A DNA stretch of 64,000 bases, from positions 2,954,534-3,018,533 of the forward strand of contig NZ_AP018222.1 in NCBI RefSeq assembly GCF_002368035.1, in the 5' to 3' direction. The notes under the pieces are model-generated. The model was given only the letters and a program-made list of their open reading frames with translations, was not told the DNA's origin and did not search any database. Both the position numbers and the translations under genes were made by a program. The DNA is from Nostoc linckia NIES-25. Lineage in GTDB: Bacteria > Cyanobacteriota > Cyanobacteriia > Cyanobacteriales > Nostocaceae. Within the stretch, counting starts at the first letter, position 1; every line of letters begins with the position of its first letter. This document shows positions 45,112-55,300 of this stretch, in pieces.

Positions 45112-45696
45112 ATGGCTTATTCATGGTTTAAAGCATTTCATATTGTCGGGTTTGTAGTTTGGTTCGCCGGTTTATTCTACCTAGTACGTCTTTTTATCTA
45201 TCACGTTGAAGCGAACCTTGAACCCGAACCAGCGCGAACCATACTGAAAAATCAGTATCAAATTATGGAAAAGCGCCTCTACCATATCATCACTAATCCA
45301 GGAATGTTTGTGACGATCGCAATGGCCATTGGTTTAATAAGCACTGAACCAGAAGTGTTAAAAGAGGGCTGGTTGCATATAAAACTGCTGTTTGTAGCCA
45401 TTCTAATAGGCTATCATCATTACTGCGCTCGTCTGATAAAGAAGTTAGCGGCGGATCAATGTGCCTGGAATAGTCAGCAATTACGGGCGTTAAATGAAGC
45501 ACCGACAGTTATGTTGGTAGCGATCGTGCTACTGGCTATATTTAAAAATAATCTACCAACAGATATAGCTGCCTGGGGTATTTTTGCCATGATTATTTTG
45601 ATGGCAGTTACTATTCAACTTTATGCCAAAAAACGTAGGCAGGATAAAGAGAAGTTGACGGCACAGATAGGGCAAATTCCACAAGAACAAAGTTAG
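45112..45696 (+). CDS. hemJ: Protoporphyrinogen IX oxidase HemJ
   Basis: A 194-residue membrane protein with four to five hydrophobic helices of the UPF0093/HemJ family. It contains the conserved His near the N-terminus (KAFHIVGFVVWFAGLFYLVRLFIYH), the EKRLYHIITNPGM motif and the GWLHIKLLFV helix. It oxidises protoporphyrinogen IX to protoporphyrin IX on the haem and chlorophyll path. GGAG precedes the ATG. Confidence 0.92.
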   Translation: MAYSWFKAFHIVGFVVWFAGLFYLVRLFIYHVEANLEPEPARTILKNQYQIMEKRLYHIITNPGMFVTIAMAIGLISTEPEVLKEGWLHIKLLFVAILIGYHHYCARLIKKLAADQCAWNSQQLRALNEAPTVMLVAIVLLAIFKNNLPTDIAAWGIFAMIILMAVTIQLYAKKRRQDKEKLTAQIGQIPQEQS

Positions 45697-45887
45697 ACAA
45701 AATTGCTTGGGATATCTAAGTTCATCGAGTTTTAGATTTTAAATTTGGGATTTTGGGTTGATGGTTCAAAATCCCAAATTTAAAATGTTTAAAAGCAATA
45801 TGTTGCAGGCAACAGGCTTAAATGTCTCTTGATGTCGGGTTCTAAGATCGGTTTATGTCCTAACGTAGCTAGCAACTGCTATAAAAA

Positions 45888-46781
45888 CTACTTCAATAAA
45901 TCATCTCCAGGAATGACTGTAGTGTAAAAGACATAATTTTTATTAGCTACATAGCGACGGTCTTGTTTAATTATTGACATAAACTCTCGATGTCCCTCAC
46001 GCCTACGTCCTACTAAACAACCTGCGCTAGCATTTTTGATATCATTTACAGGAGCATCATAACCGTAGTGTTGATTTACCAAGAAAAGACCTGTATCTAG
46101 TTTGTCACCAGTCCGTTGAAAATCTTTATTAAAATCTCGGTGAACGGTGATAGGTGCAACTTGGATTAATGCTTCGTGAGGTTCTGAATTGCCGTGTATG
46201 CCAACAGACCAAGCTTTGTATTGCCCAAATTTAATTCTGGCTGCACCTCCGGGATTCATTGGGTTATAAGTATAGTGGCTGCCTGGTTCTGTGGTGCCTT
46301 GCCAGTGATTTACAATTTTAGGAACACCATCTACTACTTCAATCACAATACGGCGATCGTTGAATTGATTTGGTGTATCTTTGTTGAGAGTCCAGTCTTC
46401 ATTGACTCCTTCTAAGTAAACAATGTTGTATTCTTTGGGATTAGTAGATATCTGATAATTTTTTGCCTGCATATATTTGATAATCTTGCTGGCAATGTCA
46501 TTACCAAGTTTTAAAGGAGGTTTAGGAAGTTCCTCTGGCTTAGTTTGAATTAGTTCTTTGGCGGTGACTGGGCCTAAATAGTCAGTTTCCCCAATTTTCA
46601 TTAATTCTTGAAATTTTTTCAGGGCTGCGGCAGATACCGGCCCAAATTTATCATCGGCTGGAGGATCGAGTAAACCCAAGCCAATTAACAGTATTTGAAT
46701 TTGACGAGTTAATTCTGGATCTTTGGCGATCGCCTCGAATCCCCATTTTTCATCTTTTCCTAAGAAATCTTGTAGTTTCAT
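45888..46781 (-). CDS. Peptidoglycan-binding protein with LD-transpeptidase-like C-terminus
   Basis: A 297-residue protein. Residues about 20-80 are a PG_binding_1 domain (LLIGLGLLDPPADDKFGPVSAAALKKFQ). The C-terminal half has GIHGNSEPH, ITVHRD and NASAGCLVGRR. His, then Ser-x-Gly-Cys, is the arrangement of YkuD-type L,D-transpeptidase active sites, though the match is loose. No signal peptide is seen. It is divergent from a lysozyme-like gene, so both probably act on the cell wall. Confidence 0.65.
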   Translation of the reverse strand: MKLQDFLGKDEKWGFEAIAKDPELTRQIQILLIGLGLLDPPADDKFGPVSAAALKKFQELMKIGETDYLGPVTAKELIQTKPEELPKPPLKLGNDIASKIIKYMQAKNYQISTNPKEYNIVYLEGVNEDWTLNKDTPNQFNDRRIVIEVVDGVPKIVNHWQGTTEPGSHYTYNPMNPGGAARIKFGQYKAWSVGIHGNSEPHEALIQVAPITVHRDFNKDFQRTGDKLDTGLFLVNQHYGYDAPVNDIKNASAGCLVGRRREGHREFMSIIKQDRRYVANKNYVFYTTVIPGDDLLK

Positions 46782-47146
46782 AATGCACCTGGCTTCATTA
46801 ACTTATTTCTAAGTATAAACATCATTTTCAGGATTGGTCTTGTTTGAAACTATACTTTTGCGATTAATATAAAGTTAAATTTTTTACTATTAATTTATGA
46901 TTTACATACAAAAATTTATATAATTTCACTTAAGTCAAAATTATATAGTGTTTACATATTTATACTTGGCCATCTTGGCTTTACAAAAATACAGAAATGA
47001 ACTTCAGACTACTTTGTGAAGCATAAAATATCAAAAAGTTTTGTATGAAAAAATAATTTTTCGTATAAAAAGTTGCCAATTTCTATATAAGTGGAGTAAC
47101 TTTGTCATAACAAAAAAGTCAAAGTTACTCTTAGGTATTTAATAAA
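46782..47146. other. Divergent promoter region of the two cell-wall genes
   Basis: A very AT-rich 365 bp. Two inverted repeats lie near the right end: TATGAAAAA / TTTTTCGTA (about 47043-47068) and the perfect one at 47094-47130. A TATATAA at about 47084 could be a -10 element. Confidence 0.45.
47094..47130 (+). promoter_or_regulatory. Inverted repeat in the lysozyme-like gene leader
   Basis: GAGTAACTTT and AAAGTTACTC are perfect complements 17 bases apart, ending 16 bases before the ATG. It could be an operator or a leader hairpin masking the start. Confidence 0.45.
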
Positions 47147-47773
47147 ATGGCAAATAAAATACTACTTAGTCTGCTAGATTTAAAACCAGAATATCAAAGG
47201 CTTTGGGATAGCTGCGAAATCAGGCCAGATAAACTCAGCAGCACTCAAAGCATAGTTACGAAAATCAGTGCAAGTCGCCCTCGTTACGAAGGATTACAAC
47301 AAAAAATCAATGTACCTTGGTACTTTGTTGCAGTCATCCATAATATGGAATCTTCCCTGAACTTTAACAAACATCTGCATAACGGCGATTCACTAAAAAA
47401 ACGTACCGTGAACGAACCATCGGGCAGACCCCTAGCCGACCCCATCAAGGGCTGGCAAGTGGGATATACCTGGGAAGAAAGCGCCATCGATGCTTTGACA
47501 ATGAAAGAATTTGACCGAGTAAAAGATTGGAGTTTGCCAGCACAGCTTTGGCAACTAGAAAGATACAACGGTGTTGGTTATAGGAAATACCACCCAGAAG
47601 TTCTCACACCTTACTTGTGGTCGGGGACTAACCACTACAGCAAAGGCAAGTATGTAGCTGATGGCAAATGGGATGCTAATGCAGTTTCTGAGCAAATTGG
47701 TATAGCAGCTTTACTAAAAGTTTTGGTAAAAGAAGCAAATATTAACATTCAAGAGGATGTGGCGATCGCGTAA
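47147..47773 (+). CDS. Lysozyme-like / lytic transglycosylase-type protein
   Basis: A 208-residue protein. VPWYFVAVIHNMESSLNF places a likely catalytic Glu as in goose-type lysozyme and transglycosylase folds. LERYNGVGYRKYHP and SPYLWSGTNHY-like (TPYLWSGTNHYSKGKYVADG) are motifs of phage and bacterial lysozyme-family proteins. There is no signal peptide. It would cleave peptidoglycan, alongside the divergent peptidoglycan-binding gene. The stop overlaps an HIP1 octamer. Confidence 0.72.
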   Translation: MANKILLSLLDLKPEYQRLWDSCEIRPDKLSSTQSIVTKISASRPRYEGLQQKINVPWYFVAVIHNMESSLNFNKHLHNGDSLKKRTVNEPSGRPLADPIKGWQVGYTWEESAIDALTMKEFDRVKDWSLPAQLWQLERYNGVGYRKYHPEVLTPYLWSGTNHYSKGKYVADGKWDANAVSEQIGIAALLKVLVKEANINIQEDVAIA

Positions 47774-48118
47774 GGGAGACACGGAAAGCTACAGTGCACA
47801 CACAAGTCTTCTAAAGTTGCGCCGCAGACTTCCGATCCCCCCAACCCACGCCAGTTGCTCATGGGGAGCAACTGTCAAAGCAAGTGGCGTGAAAACCGCC
47901 TACATAGCCGTCGCTGGCTGCCCTTGGAAAGGGGGCTTGCAATCTTTTTTTACCCCTTTCGCCAGAATCTGCGATGGCGTACCCGCCCACCGTAGGTATT
48001 GCTCATAAGTAACTTTTATTAGAGGTATCGCTCTTTTCTTGTCAAGTCTACTTGACGATTTGTAACAAACTTGTTAAATTTATTTACATAAGTTAACAAA
48101 CAACCAAAAGAAAAAATT
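47774..48118. other. Region upstream of the first psb34 copy
   Basis: No gene. From 47954 it is the left part of a 336-bp duplicated unit, containing a palindromic dispersed repeat (GCGATGGCGTACCCGCC, ending GGTATTGC here and GGCATCGC in copy two) and a small hairpin GTCAAG-TCTA-CTTGAC. Confidence 0.6.
48073..48090 (+). promoter_or_regulatory. HLR1-like (RpaB) site, copy 1
   Basis: GTTAAATT TA TTTACATA fits the high-light box (two KTTACAWW octamers, two bases apart) at 15 of 16 positions. The same sequence is conserved at 48537-48554. RpaB binding is inferred. Confidence 0.45.
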
Positions 48119-48289
48119 ATGTACACCACTGTAAATGAAGACGGCGTTCTTAATAACTACGCAACCGAACCCAAAATGTACTATGCTGAGTACCCAGCAA
48201 TTTGGGAACAACGTAAATACTTAGTACAAGCGGCTTTTGCAACTTTAATCGTTACTACTTTAGTTTTGGTTGGTTTTAGCGTTAGCTAA
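48119..48289 (+). CDS. psb34: Photosystem II assembly protein Psb34 (ssl1498 family), copy 1
   Basis: A 56-residue single-span protein too short for routine frame tracking. The N-terminus is MYTTVNEDGVLNNYATEPKM, then EYPAIWEQRKYLVQA and one transmembrane helix ending LVGFSVS. It fits the ssl1498 light-harvesting-like / Psb34 family, which binds CP47 during photosystem II assembly and competes with Hli proteins. The second copy differs at three residues (V/I, T/S, V/I). Confidence 0.85.
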   Translation: MYTTVNEDGVLNNYATEPKMYYAEYPAIWEQRKYLVQAAFATLIVTTLVLVGFSVS

Positions 48290-48343
48290 GATTTTTTGAC
48301 TTTAGTATTGCTGTATCTCATTGCCATTCGTACTTATTTTTTT

Positions 48344-48374
48344 ACCTCAGCTAGTTTAGCTGAGGTTTTTTTTG
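48344..48374 (+). terminator. Rho-independent terminator of psb34 copy 1
   Basis: Stem ACCTCAGCT / AGCTGAGGT, loop AGTTT, followed by a run of eight T. Confidence 0.88.
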
Positions 48375-48536
48375 TTTGAAGCTCTGGGCGATCGCCCTTT
48401 TTCCTCTGCATACATAACCCTTTCGTCAGAATCTGCGATGGCGTACCCGCCCACCGTAGGCATCGCTGATAAGCAGATTTTATTACAATTATCACTCTTT
48501 TTTTGTCAAGCCTAGTTGACGATTTGTAACAAATTT

Positions 48537-48554
48537 GTTAAATTTATTTACATA
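48537..48554 (+). promoter_or_regulatory. HLR1-like (RpaB) site, copy 2
   Basis: Identical to the site ahead of copy 1, 28 bases before the ATG, although surrounding bases have changed (for example GTCTAC to GCCTAG). Confidence 0.45.
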
Positions 48555-48582
48555 AGTTAATAAACAACCAAGAGAAAAAATT

Positions 48583-48753
48583 ATGTACACCACTGTAAAT
48601 GAAGACGGCGTTCTCAATAACTACGCAACCGAACCCAAAATGTACTACGCTGAGTACCCTGCGATTTGGGAACAACGTAAATACTTGATTCAAGCTGCTT
48701 TTGCAACATTAATCGTCAGTACTTTAATTTTGGTTGGTTTCAGCGTTAGCTAA
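48583..48753 (+). CDS. psb34: Photosystem II assembly protein Psb34 (ssl1498 family), copy 2
   Basis: A 56-residue paralogue of the preceding gene. The helix region reads YLIQAAFATLIVSTLILVGF. Almost all nucleotide changes between the copies are silent, so both are under protein-level selection. It has its own upstream site and terminator, so the copies are separate transcription units. Confidence 0.85.
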   Translation: MYTTVNEDGVLNNYATEPKMYYAEYPAIWEQRKYLIQAAFATLIVSTLILVGFSVS

Positions 48754-48809
48754 AAGTTTTTAGATTTCGGTATCGCTATATCTCATCGTCATTCTCACTT
48801 CTCGACTTG

Positions 48810-48837
48810 ACCTCGGCTAATTTAGCCGGGGTTTTTT
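48810..48837 (+). terminator. Rho-independent terminator of psb34 copy 2
   Basis: Stem CCTCGGCTA / TAGCCGGGG (one mismatch) with an ATT loop and six T. Confidence 0.82.
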
Positions 48838-48930
48838 GTGTTGTAAAATAACGGCGATGGCTCCATATACGTAATATCCCAATTCCTCGTAACATTTAAA
48901 AAACAGCCTTTTGCATAGGTCGTACCTGGC

Positions 48931-50556
48931 ATGAAACGAACCTGGAAGTCTCTACTGCTAGCCTGTAACTGGGTATTATTGTCCATTGGGACATCAATTT
49001 TGATTATCTTGACGCAGCCAATAGCGCCAGTTCCAGCACAAGAACCTGCTGCGTCTACTACAGTTGAAACGATAAATTCACCCAGTTCAGAAACGACTAA
49101 AGATCGAAAATTACCGGAAGCAGTGGAAGGTTCATCAACAACAGAAGCCTCCCCGGAATCCGAACCAAAAAAGCCAGAGTCTCCACAGGAACCTACACTT
49201 AGTCCTGAAGAAATTAGCCGTCAGCTAAAATTTATTGAAGCGGATAGACTTTATCTAGCCGGACAAATCCCAGAAGCAGAAAAAATTTACCGCGACGTAA
49301 AAGAACCTTTTAACAAAGCAAGCATACCCCAAGAACGTAAACCAGCCATACTCGATCCCGCGCAACTATCCCCAGGAGGTAAGGTATACTGGCGAGAATC
49401 AGAGGCGGGGATAGCAACTAAGTTACAAACAAGAACGCTTGTACCATTGCAATTATTAGTTGAGCAATATCCAGAATTTATCCCTGGTCATATCCGATAT
49501 GCTCAAATTTTAAAACAATACGATCGCCCCAAAGAAGCCTTAGATATATTAGAACGAGCATCTTCTCTTTATCCAGACCAACCAGAATTAATTAAAGCTA
49601 GAGTCAACGCCTTGGCTGGTGAGAAAAAATGGATGGAAGCATCTTTGGCGGCGCGTCAGTTTGCCATTCTCAACCCCGAAGATCCCCAAGCGGCTGAGTT
49701 TACAAACTTAGCACAAGAAAATCTCGAACGTTACAAAAAACATATCCGAGCAGAAATTCGAGGCAACGTCATCGGTAATATTATTACAGGTGCGTTAGGT
49801 TACGCCTTGACTGGCAGTTTGCTTGGGCCGTTTTCGGCTGTTGATTCTACCATCATTCTGCTACAAGGTGAGAGAGCAATAGGTGATTCTGTAGCCAAAG
49901 AGGCAAAAAAACAGTTGAATGTCATTACAGACGAAACTGTTTTGGCATACGTCAACGAAATCGGACAGAAATTAGCTAAAGTAACCGGACGTGAAGAATT
50001 TAAATACGAATTTTTTGTGATTCCAGAAGAAAGTCTCAACGCCTTTGCATTACCTGGAGGTAAGATCTTTATTAATGCAGGTGCGATCGCCAAGACTAAT
50101 TCCGAAGCAGAATTAGCTGGATTAATTGGCCATGAATTATCCCATGTTGTTTTATCTCACGGTTTTCAATTAATTACCCAAGGCAACTTAATTTCTAACG
50201 TTACCCAATATCTTCCTTTAGGTGGAACCATCGGCCAACTCTTTGCACTCAGTTACAGCCGCGACATGGAACGTCAAGCAGATACACTCGGCACGCGGTT
50301 AATTGTAGCCAGTGGTTACGCTGCTGATGGCTTGCGTAACTTAATGGTGACATTAGATAAACAGCAAAAAAATGCACCTCCTAGTTGGTTGTCTTCCCAT
50401 CCTGGTGGTAGCGAACGAGTTAGTAATTTAGAAAATCTTATTACCCGTAGTAGTTACAATCGTTACGCTTATGAAGGAGTCGGACATCATACAGAAATTC
50501 AAGCACGAGTGAAAAAGTTACTCCAAGATAAAAAAGCTAGAGAGGAAAAAAAATAG
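48931..50556 (+). CDS. M48 family metalloprotease with TPR-like region
   Basis: A 541-residue protein. The N-terminal hydrophobic segment (about 7-28) is a signal peptide or anchor. A Pro/Glu/Ser-rich linker reaches about 85, then TPR-like helices run to about 265 (LYLAGQIPEAEKIYRD, HIRYAQILKQYDRPKEALDIL). The peptidase domain begins near 325; GHELSHVVLSHGF holds the HExxH zinc site and SRDMERQADTLG the third ligand. BepA/YfgC-like M48 proteins combine the same parts and act in envelope protein quality control, so a periplasmic role is likely. Confidence 0.9.
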   Translation: MKRTWKSLLLACNWVLLSIGTSILIILTQPIAPVPAQEPAASTTVETINSPSSETTKDRKLPEAVEGSSTTEASPESEPKKPESPQEPTLSPEEISRQLKFIEADRLYLAGQIPEAEKIYRDVKEPFNKASIPQERKPAILDPAQLSPGGKVYWRESEAGIATKLQTRTLVPLQLLVEQYPEFIPGHIRYAQILKQYDRPKEALDILERASSLYPDQPELIKARVNALAGEKKWMEASLAARQFAILNPEDPQAAEFTNLAQENLERYKKHIRAEIRGNVIGNIITGALGYALTGSLLGPFSAVDSTIILLQGERAIGDSVAKEAKKQLNVITDETVLAYVNEIGQKLAKVTGREEFKYEFFVIPEESLNAFALPGGKIFINAGAIAKTNSEAELAGLIGHELSHVVLSHGFQLITQGNLISNVTQYLPLGGTIGQLFALSYSRDMERQADTLGTRLIVASGYAADGLRNLMVTLDKQQKNAPPSWLSSHPGGSERVSNLENLITRSSYNRYAYEGVGHHTEIQARVKKLLQDKKAREEKK

Positions 50557-50796
50557 ATTTTTAATGAATCAAAAAATAGAATTATTCGTCACTCAACATA
50601 GAAGTCAGAATTCAGAATTCAGAATTTAGAATTCAGTAATGCTTGATTTCACCGGTTATTCATCCGCCAGCGATGCACTGAGCTGGTCGAAGTGTCATAC
50701 AGAATTCCCAACTGAATTCTGACGGCTGACTCTCCAACTCTGAATTCTTTGTTCTTAAATTATCAATTTCCTACATATTTATACTGGAGGATGGCT

Positions 50797-51576
50797 ATGT
50801 CATCAAAACTGCTGCGATTGATATCTTTGGGCAGTATTGGCTTATCTTTGTGTCTGGGCAATTCCGCAGCAATGGCGCAATACGATCCTTATCCTACTGA
50901 AGATGGAGTAGTAGTACCAACAGTACCATCAGGCGGGACATCAGCACCAGTGCCAATAGACACATCGACAGGCATACCAACATCACCTACATCTGATAGT
51001 ACAACTCGCTTTAGTTGTCAGACTTACAATGGTCAGTACACAGTCATGTATCAGCCACAAAGTCAACCAGGACAATACTTTCCTTGGGCGGCGCCTGCGA
51101 CTTTGGGCGGTGGTTGGGATGCTGAAAAGCGTTGTGTAGCAATTGCCAACCGCTTGGAACAGTATCGCCCAGATGGGTTACAAGAACTCCAGACATCCGT
51201 ACAAAATAACGAAAACATTGTCTGCGTGACAACCGAAGCTAACCCAACTTGTAGAATTGTGTTGACAGTACCCCGTGGAAAAGATCCCGTTGTTATCCGC
51301 AATAGCATTTTCCAAAACTTGACTACTGCTGATAGCGGACAACAAACCGTAGCCGTTAACACCTATGGCGATCGCTCAGGCAGCATATATAATTTAGGAC
51401 GCACACTTCTAGGCAATGGCAATAATCGAGTTAGTTCATATAGAGGTGGGATTAATCTCAAGCCTTTCCTCGATACCAGAGATGGTGGTACCGCCAGAAA
51501 CCTCCGCAATGGAGTTGCAATTCGTCGCCAGTCTCAGCCTAACTCCGTTCGCCTAAATCCTGGTAATTTCCGTTAA
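50797..51576 (+). CDS. COP23 domain secreted protein
   Basis: About 259 residues from the ATG at 50797, with GGAGG seven bases ahead. The signal peptide ends near GNSAAMAQ. A Pro/Thr-rich linker follows, then the COP23 domain (about 75-190) with FSCQTYNGQYTVMY, WDAEKRCVAIANRLE, and Cys residues in NIVCVTT and NPTCRIVL. COP23 (cyanobacterial circadian oscillating polypeptide) proteins are common, but their function is unknown. The tail is Arg/Asn-rich. Confidence 0.85.
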   Translation: MSSKLLRLISLGSIGLSLCLGNSAAMAQYDPYPTEDGVVVPTVPSGGTSAPVPIDTSTGIPTSPTSDSTTRFSCQTYNGQYTVMYQPQSQPGQYFPWAAPATLGGGWDAEKRCVAIANRLEQYRPDGLQELQTSVQNNENIVCVTTEANPTCRIVLTVPRGKDPVVIRNSIFQNLTTADSGQQTVAVNTYGDRSGSIYNLGRTLLGNGNNRVSSYRGGINLKPFLDTRDGGTARNLRNGVAIRRQSQPNSVRLNPGNFR

Positions 51577-51593
51577 TTGGGTATGAATACACA

Positions 51594-51642
51594 TGTAGAG
51601 ACGTTGCAATACGTACAGACGTTGCAATGCAACGTCTCTACA
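51594..51642. repeat. GAGACGTTGCA palindromic repeat
   Basis: TGTAGAGACGTTGCA at 51594-51608 and its exact complement at 51628-51642, with an extra internal AGACGTTGCAA unit between. It lies just after the COP23 gene. Confidence 0.7.
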
Positions 51643-52050
51643 AATATTTTGATATCATGCACAATCCTTTTCATACATGAAATCAGCAACGGCAATTATT
51701 CCAATTTCTAGACTCAAGGCGACTTTTCCTCTCTCCACTTCCCTCCTTGAGGTCTAAATGATAAGTCTTTAATCACACACGAAATAATATTAACGTGTAT
51801 CGCTTCTTACATAATATTTAGAAAAATTTATATTTATTTTTGATTTTTTTCAATAAATTGTGGTTTATAAGCATTGAAAAATTTTTCGGGTAAAAATTCT
51901 TAAATGTTTGTGTTTTTGGCTGTAATTTATCGCAGTTGCAGCATAGCTGAGAACAGAAACTAATCGCTCAACCCTGACGCCAGCAGAGTTTCAACTCTGT
52001 TGGCTCTTGCCCATTGTCTGTTTCCTTTTATAAACTCAACTATCTGTTTT

Positions 52051-52080
52051 TTTAACCTTTTGCTAGCTGTTTCTTAACTT
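52051..52080 (+). promoter_or_regulatory. Pho-box-like array ahead of the phosphorus cluster
   Basis: Octamers TTTAACCT (52051), GCTAGCTG (52062) and CTTAACTT (52073) are spaced exactly 11 bp apart, each gap being TTT. The cyanobacterial SphR/PhoB site is three PyTTAAPyPyT octamers at that period; the outer two fit, the middle one poorly. Confidence 0.55.
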
Positions 52081-52243
52081 TATTCAGATACTTTAAGGTG
52101 GCTGAATAGTTAAATACTCAAAACTTGTACAAATAACTTCTCTTAACTGCCAAGAATGGTGGTCTGAAAGTTCTATTTAGTATTGCTCTCGCTGTAATTG
52201 CGAAGTGCATCTTTGCAGTTAACGTAGTTTTACTGGCAAAAAA

Positions 52244-52375
52244 ATGGCGCTTACACTCCAAATTCTCCACACTTCGGACTTTGAAGGTGGCATTGACGCT
52301 GCCGGTACTAGCCCTCAGACTTCTGATGCTGTTGGTTTGGCTTTGACACAAAGTGATGTTGCGATCGCTCTTTAA
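52244..52375 (+). pseudogene. 5'-nucleotidase-type gene stub
   Basis: A 43-codon frame beginning MALTLQILHTSDFEGGID, the start of bimetallic 5'-nucleotidase/phosphatase proteins (usual xILHTNDxHG metal motif). It then runs into SDAVGLALTQSDVAIAL and stops, so only the extreme ends of a large gene appear to be joined. It sits directly behind the Pho-box-like array and 23 bp before the nuclease gene. Confidence 0.65.
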
Positions 52376-52398
52376 CACAATTAAAGCAAGAGGTTTTT

Positions 52399-55300
52399 AT
52401 GCCCAAGATCGTTATCAATGAATTTTATCGTGGTGGAACCCTGACCACAACTGACGAATTCATCGAGCTTTTGCTTACTGAAGATTTGACTGCTACACAG
52501 CTTGAGTCTTTCTTTGTGGGAGACTCCACAGCCGCCAAAGCCTCTAAGTTTTCTGCTTATAAATTTACGAATCTTGGTTCTATAGCCTCCACCTTTAAAG
52601 CAGGAACTATCATTACAGTTGGTGGAACTACGGCTATTACTCAGGACACATCCTATAATCCATCAACTAATGACTGGAATATAGCTCTCAATGCTGGTGG
52701 TTCCTTCCTACTTAATGCCAACAGCGGAAATAATGGAGATATTGCTGGTGATGATGTTGTTTGGGTTGATACTTCAAATACTGGCGCTACTATTTCCGCA
52801 GACGGATTTGCTGTAGATATTGGCACTGCAACAGGAGCCTTCACAAGCGCAGCAAATGTCAATTTTGGTGCTAGCACAAATAACACAGGCTATGCATTAA
52901 ACTCTGACCTTGCAGGCGCAACAAACACTACTAACTGGACAACAGGAATTCCATTTGCTTCCACCACACCTGGTTTGCCCAATGGCGGAGCTAATACGAC
53001 TTATATCAATAGTCTGCGCTCTATTCCACCATTACCAACTTTGTCTCTAAGTATTACTCCTAGCTCATTTGCTGAAAATACTGGGGCTAATGCTGCTACA
53101 GCAACCTTGACACGCTCAGACACTTCTACATCTGATTTAGTTGTCAATTTGAGTAGTAACGATACAACAGAGGCAACAGTAACCACAACTGTCACCTTCA
53201 CAGGTAATAGTTCGACTGTAACCTTTGGGATTAATGCTGTAGACGATGTGATACTTGATGGCTCTCAGTCAGTGACCGTAACTGCTTCAGCTACAGGTTT
53301 TACTAACGGCAGTGCAGATATTACGGTGACAGATAACGAAGTAGCCCCATCGATTAAGATTAGCGAAATTCAAGGGGCAGGGCATATCTCACCCTTGGTA
53401 GGTCAGACTGTTAACAATGTAGCGGGAATCGTCACCGTCAGAACAAGTAACGGTTTTTACTTACAAGACCCCAACCCGGATAACGACGACCGCACCTCTG
53501 AAGCCATTTTTGTCTTCACCTCCTCAGCACCAACGGTATCTGTCGGAGATTCTATATTAGTCACTGGAACAGTCACCGAGTTTCGTCCTGGTGGTAATGC
53601 CAATAACCTGACGACCACAGAAATTACTAGCCCTACCATTGTCAAACTCTCCAGTGGCAATCTTTTGCCCAGTGCTACCATTCTTGGCAACGGCGGCAGA
53701 ACTATTCCTACTCAAGTAATTAATAATGATGCTGTGGGTGGAAATGTAGAAAATCCTGCTACATTATTTGACCCTGCTCAAGATGGCATCGATTTCTACG
53801 AAAGCTTAGAAGGAATGCTGGTACAGGTAAATAATCCTGTGGCAGTTAGCCCGACAAATTCTTTTGGGGAGATTTGGGTATTGGCAGACAACGGCGCCAA
53901 CGCCACCGGACGTACAGCACGCGGTGGCATCGGGATTAGCCCCAATGATTTTAATCCCGAACGCATCCAAATAGATGATACGCTGTTTACTTCTGGTAGT
54001 TCACCGCAAGTTAATGTCGGTGCTACTTTGGGCACGATTACGGGCGTGGTTGATTATAACTTTAGTAACTACGAAGTTCTACCAACCTCGGTAACTGTTA
54101 CCTCCAACACCCTAACCAGAGAAGTCACTAATTTAACTGCCACCACCGACCAGCTGACAATTGCTACCTTCAACGTCGAAAATCTTGACCCAGGTGATAG
54201 TGCAACGAAGTTTAGCGACCTTGCTAACAGCATTGTCAATAATTTGAAATCGCCTGACATCATTTCCATAGAAGAAATTCAGGACAATAATGGGCCGACA
54301 AACGATAGCGTAGTCGATGCCAGTGTCACCTTCCAACAATTAATTAATGCGATTGCTGCTGCTGGCGGGCCAACCTACGAATATCGCCAAATTAACCCAG
54401 TGGACGATACCAATGGCGGCGAACCTGGGGGAAATATCCGCGTCGGCTTCCTATTTAATCCCAACCGCGTCACCTTTGTAGATCGTCCCGGTGGTACTTC
54501 TACCTCCAGCACCACAGTCACCAATAACTCTGGCGTTCCCACAATTTCTAATAGTCCCGGTTTGATTGACCCCACCAACTCGGCCTTCAATAGCAGTCGC
54601 AAACCCCTAGTTGGTGAATTTAATTTCAACGGTGAAACCGTGTATGTAATTGGCAATCACTTTAATTCTAAAGGTGGCGACCAACCTCTATACGGGCCGA
54701 ATCAACCGCCAACGCTGAATAGTGAAGTGCAGCGCCAACAACAAGCTACCCTGGTGAAAAACTTTGTCGAGAGCATTTTAGCGATCGACCCCAATGCCAA
54801 TGTAGTTGTAGCGGGTGACTTGAACGACTTTGAGTTTTCCAACCCTGTCAGCACCCTAGAAAGCGCTGGGCTGACTTCCTTGATTGAAACTCTGCCTCAA
54901 AATGAGCGCTACACCTACAACTTTGAAGGCAACGCCCAAACCCTTGACCACATCTTAGTCACTAAGAATTTGCTCGGTAAACTAGATGCGTATGATGTAG
55001 TCCACGTCAACTCAGAATTTGCCGATCAAAATAGTGACCACGATCCTAGTGTGGCTCGGTTTAACATATCTGGAAACGATGCTCCCACGGTAGTGCAACC
55101 CATTGATGACCAAATCATCTCTACTAACAAACCCTTCTCTTTCGATGTTGGTAACAAATTTGCTGACATCGATGCAGGCGACACCCTCAGTTACAGTGCT
55201 ACTGGTTTACCGAGTGGAGCGAGTGTCGCTGCTAACACTGGCGTCATATCCGGTACTGTTTCTACAACTGGCATTTTTGGAGTTACAGTTACCGCTAGTG

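Larger units (their letters stand above)
47954..48753 (+). repeat. 336-bp tandem duplication carrying psb34 and its control region
   Basis: Units 47954-48289 and 48418-48753 align without a gap; the ATG lies 165 bases into both. The control region, coding part and stop are all included. Terminators outside the units differ in sequence but have the same design. Confidence 0.88.
51577..52243. other. Region upstream of the phosphorus-scavenging cluster
   Basis: No gene in 667 bp. It contains a dispersed palindrome (51594-51642), a hairpin GCCAGCAGAGTT / AACTCTGTTGGC (51979-52004) and a Pho-box-like array (52051-52080). Confidence 0.6.
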
